Shown here one piece after another: positions 31,283 through 32,202 of a DNA stretch of 32,202 nucleotides. The stretch is from UBA11524 sp964542315 (lineage in GTDB: Bacteria > Bacillota > Clostridia > Christensenellales > Aristaeellaceae), in the NCBI GenBank assembly GCA_964542315.1, contig CAZIUA010000022.1, positions 1-32,202 on the forward strand, written 5' to 3'. Under the pieces are notes generated by a model. That model saw only the letters and a program-made list of their open reading frames with translations. It was not told where the DNA came from and did no database searches. Both the position numbers and the translations under genes were made by a program. How positions within the stretch are numbered: the first letter of the stretch is position 1; each line of letters opens with the position of its first letter.

Positions 31283-32202
31283 ATGCTGGCACGGACACTG
31301 GGATACGGCCTGAGCGGCGTGAGCGGATTTGCGGTCAAGGTGGAGGTCTACGCGGCCAATGGGATGCCCGCGCTGGAGATCATCGGCCTGCCGGATGCAT
31401 CGGTGAAGGAGAGCCGCGACCGCGTGAGCGCCGCCATTCGCAATTCAGGATTCACCATGCCCATCTCGCGCCTGACGGTCAATCTGGCGCCTGCGGACAT
31501 GAAGAAGGAAGGCCCGGCGTTCGACCTGCCCATTGCAGTGGGCGTGCTGATGGCCTCCAATCAGCTGACGCAGATGGATCTCTCCCGGACGCTCATGCTG
31601 GGTGAATTGTCGCTGGACGGGACGCTCCAGCCCGTCCGCGGCGCGCTGCCGATGGTCATCAGTGCCAGTGAAAACGGCATCGAAGAGGTCATCCTCCCGG
31701 AAGGCAATGCCGAGGAGATCGCGTGCATCCAGGGCATCCGCGTCTACCCGGCGAAGCATCTGCGCCAGGTTGTCATGCATTTCAGCGGCAAAGAGCGCAT
31801 TCCTGCACAGGCGCAGCGTTCCTATCAGGACATCGTGTCCTCCGTGCAGTGCGCGGTGGACATGGCCTCCATCCAGGGGCAGCTCAGCGCGCGCCGTGCG
31901 CTGGAAGTGGCCGCTGCGGGCGGACATAACATGCTCATGATCGGCGTGCCAGGCTCCGGTAAGACGATGCTCGCGCGGTGCCTGCCCGGTATCCTGCCGC
32001 CGCTCACCTTCGAGGAGGCGCTCGAAACCACGCGCATCCACTCCATCGCGGGCAAGCTCGCCCCCGGCAGCGGCCTGATGGCGGCGCGTCCGTTCTGCGC
32101 GCCCCACCACAGCGCATCCGTCGCCAGCCTGATCGGCGGCGGCTCCAATGCCCGTCCCGGCGAAGTCAGCATGGCGCACAATGGCGTGCTCCGCAGCGTA
32201 GC
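31283..32202 (+). CDS. comM: ComM/YifB-type AAA+ ATPase (Mg-chelatase-like), 5' part, cut by window edge
   Basis: ComM is a hexameric AAA+ helicase that promotes branch migration in recombination and natural transformation. About 306 codons are present. The N-terminal ChlI domain (RTLGYGLSGVSGFAVKVEV, GLPDASVKESRDRVSAAIRNSG, LAPADMKKEGPAFDLPIA) is typical, followed by the AAA+ domain with Walker A GVPGSGKTML near residue 217 and PFCAPHHSASVASLIGGG. After AHNGVL the next expected residues are the Walker B region FLDE, but the last codons read RSVA; see findings. ATG 31283 follows GGAGGG by 8 bases. Confidence 0.93.
   Translation, partial: MLARTLGYGLSGVSGFAVKVEVYAANGMPALEIIGLPDASVKESRDRVSAAIRNSGFTMPISRLTVNLAPADMKKEGPAFDLPIAVGVLMASNQLTQMDLSRTLMLGELSLDGTLQPVRGALPMVISASENGIEEVILPEGNAEEIACIQGIRVYPAKHLRQVVMHFSGKERIPAQAQRSYQDIVSSVQCAVDMASIQGQLSARRALEVAAAGGHNMLMIGVPGSGKTMLARCLPGILPPLTFEEALETTRIHSIAGKLAPGSGLMAARPFCAPHHSASVASLIGGGSNARPGEVSMAHNGVLRSV

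Noticed and set aside
1..32202. CRISPR arrays, tRNA or rRNA genes, insertion sequences
   Set aside because: No regularly spaced repeats, no cloverleaf with the TTCGANNC-type T-arm in proper context, no transposase-like protein and no terminal inverted repeats were seen.

Overview
The window looks like a chromosomal segment of a high-GC (roughly 60 %) anaerobic Firmicute of the class Clostridia, probably gut- or rumen-associated. The grounds are a miaB-ymcA-mutS-mutL-miaA-ynbB order like that of Bacillus subtilis, a spoIVFA/spoIVFB pair (endospore lineage), a split two-subunit transketolase, consensus sigma-A promoters with strong GGAGG ribosome sites, and an exported flavin reductase with a covalent-FMN domain. 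No genus can be named from sequence alone. I see no rRNA, tRNA, CRISPR array, phage or insertion sequence.

Left part (1-4650): the start of lepA lies on the minus strand. Divergent from it is an unrecognised 410-residue protein gene translationally coupled to a small helix-turn-helix gene. Next is a monocistronic, secreted FAD/FMN reductase with its own promoter and terminator, then a convergent small membrane protein of CmpB type.

Central operon (4584-17117): one promoter appears to drive nine tightly packed genes: radical SAM TIGR03960, its DUF2344 partner, a short RNase G, miaB, a YmcA/YlbF protein, mutS, mutL, miaA and ynbB. Most overlap by a few bases. The operon combines tRNA modification (MiaA makes i6A37, MiaB converts it to ms2i6A37), RNA processing (RNase G, YmcA) and mismatch repair (MutS, MutL). 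MutL lacks most of the signature metal-binding motifs of the endonuclease class. The operon ends at a hairpin whose 3' arm is also the ribosome site of spoIVFA. SpoIVFA/SpoIVFB, a degenerate LytM protein and a site-2 membrane protease, follow.

Right part (18742-32202): a strong promoter drives tktN-tktC. Then come a GNAT acetyltransferase, a lipid kinase, an unknown coiled-coil protein and a convergent aldose epimerase. A minus-strand pair follows (a small membrane protein and a DUF4230 protein). Next is the rbgA-rnhB-yraN group, which runs without a terminator into a 1412-residue membrane protein joining a carbohydrate-binding-like ectodomain to two different polyprenyl-phosphate-sugar glycosyltransferase modules. 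The window closes in the 5' part of comM (yifB).

Most of the region is core housekeeping. The points most worth a second look are the unknown protein/HTH pair, the flavin reductase without the fumarate-reductase catalytic residues, the MutL with degenerate endonuclease motifs, the terminator/ribosome-site overlap before spoIVFA, and the giant double glycosyltransferase.
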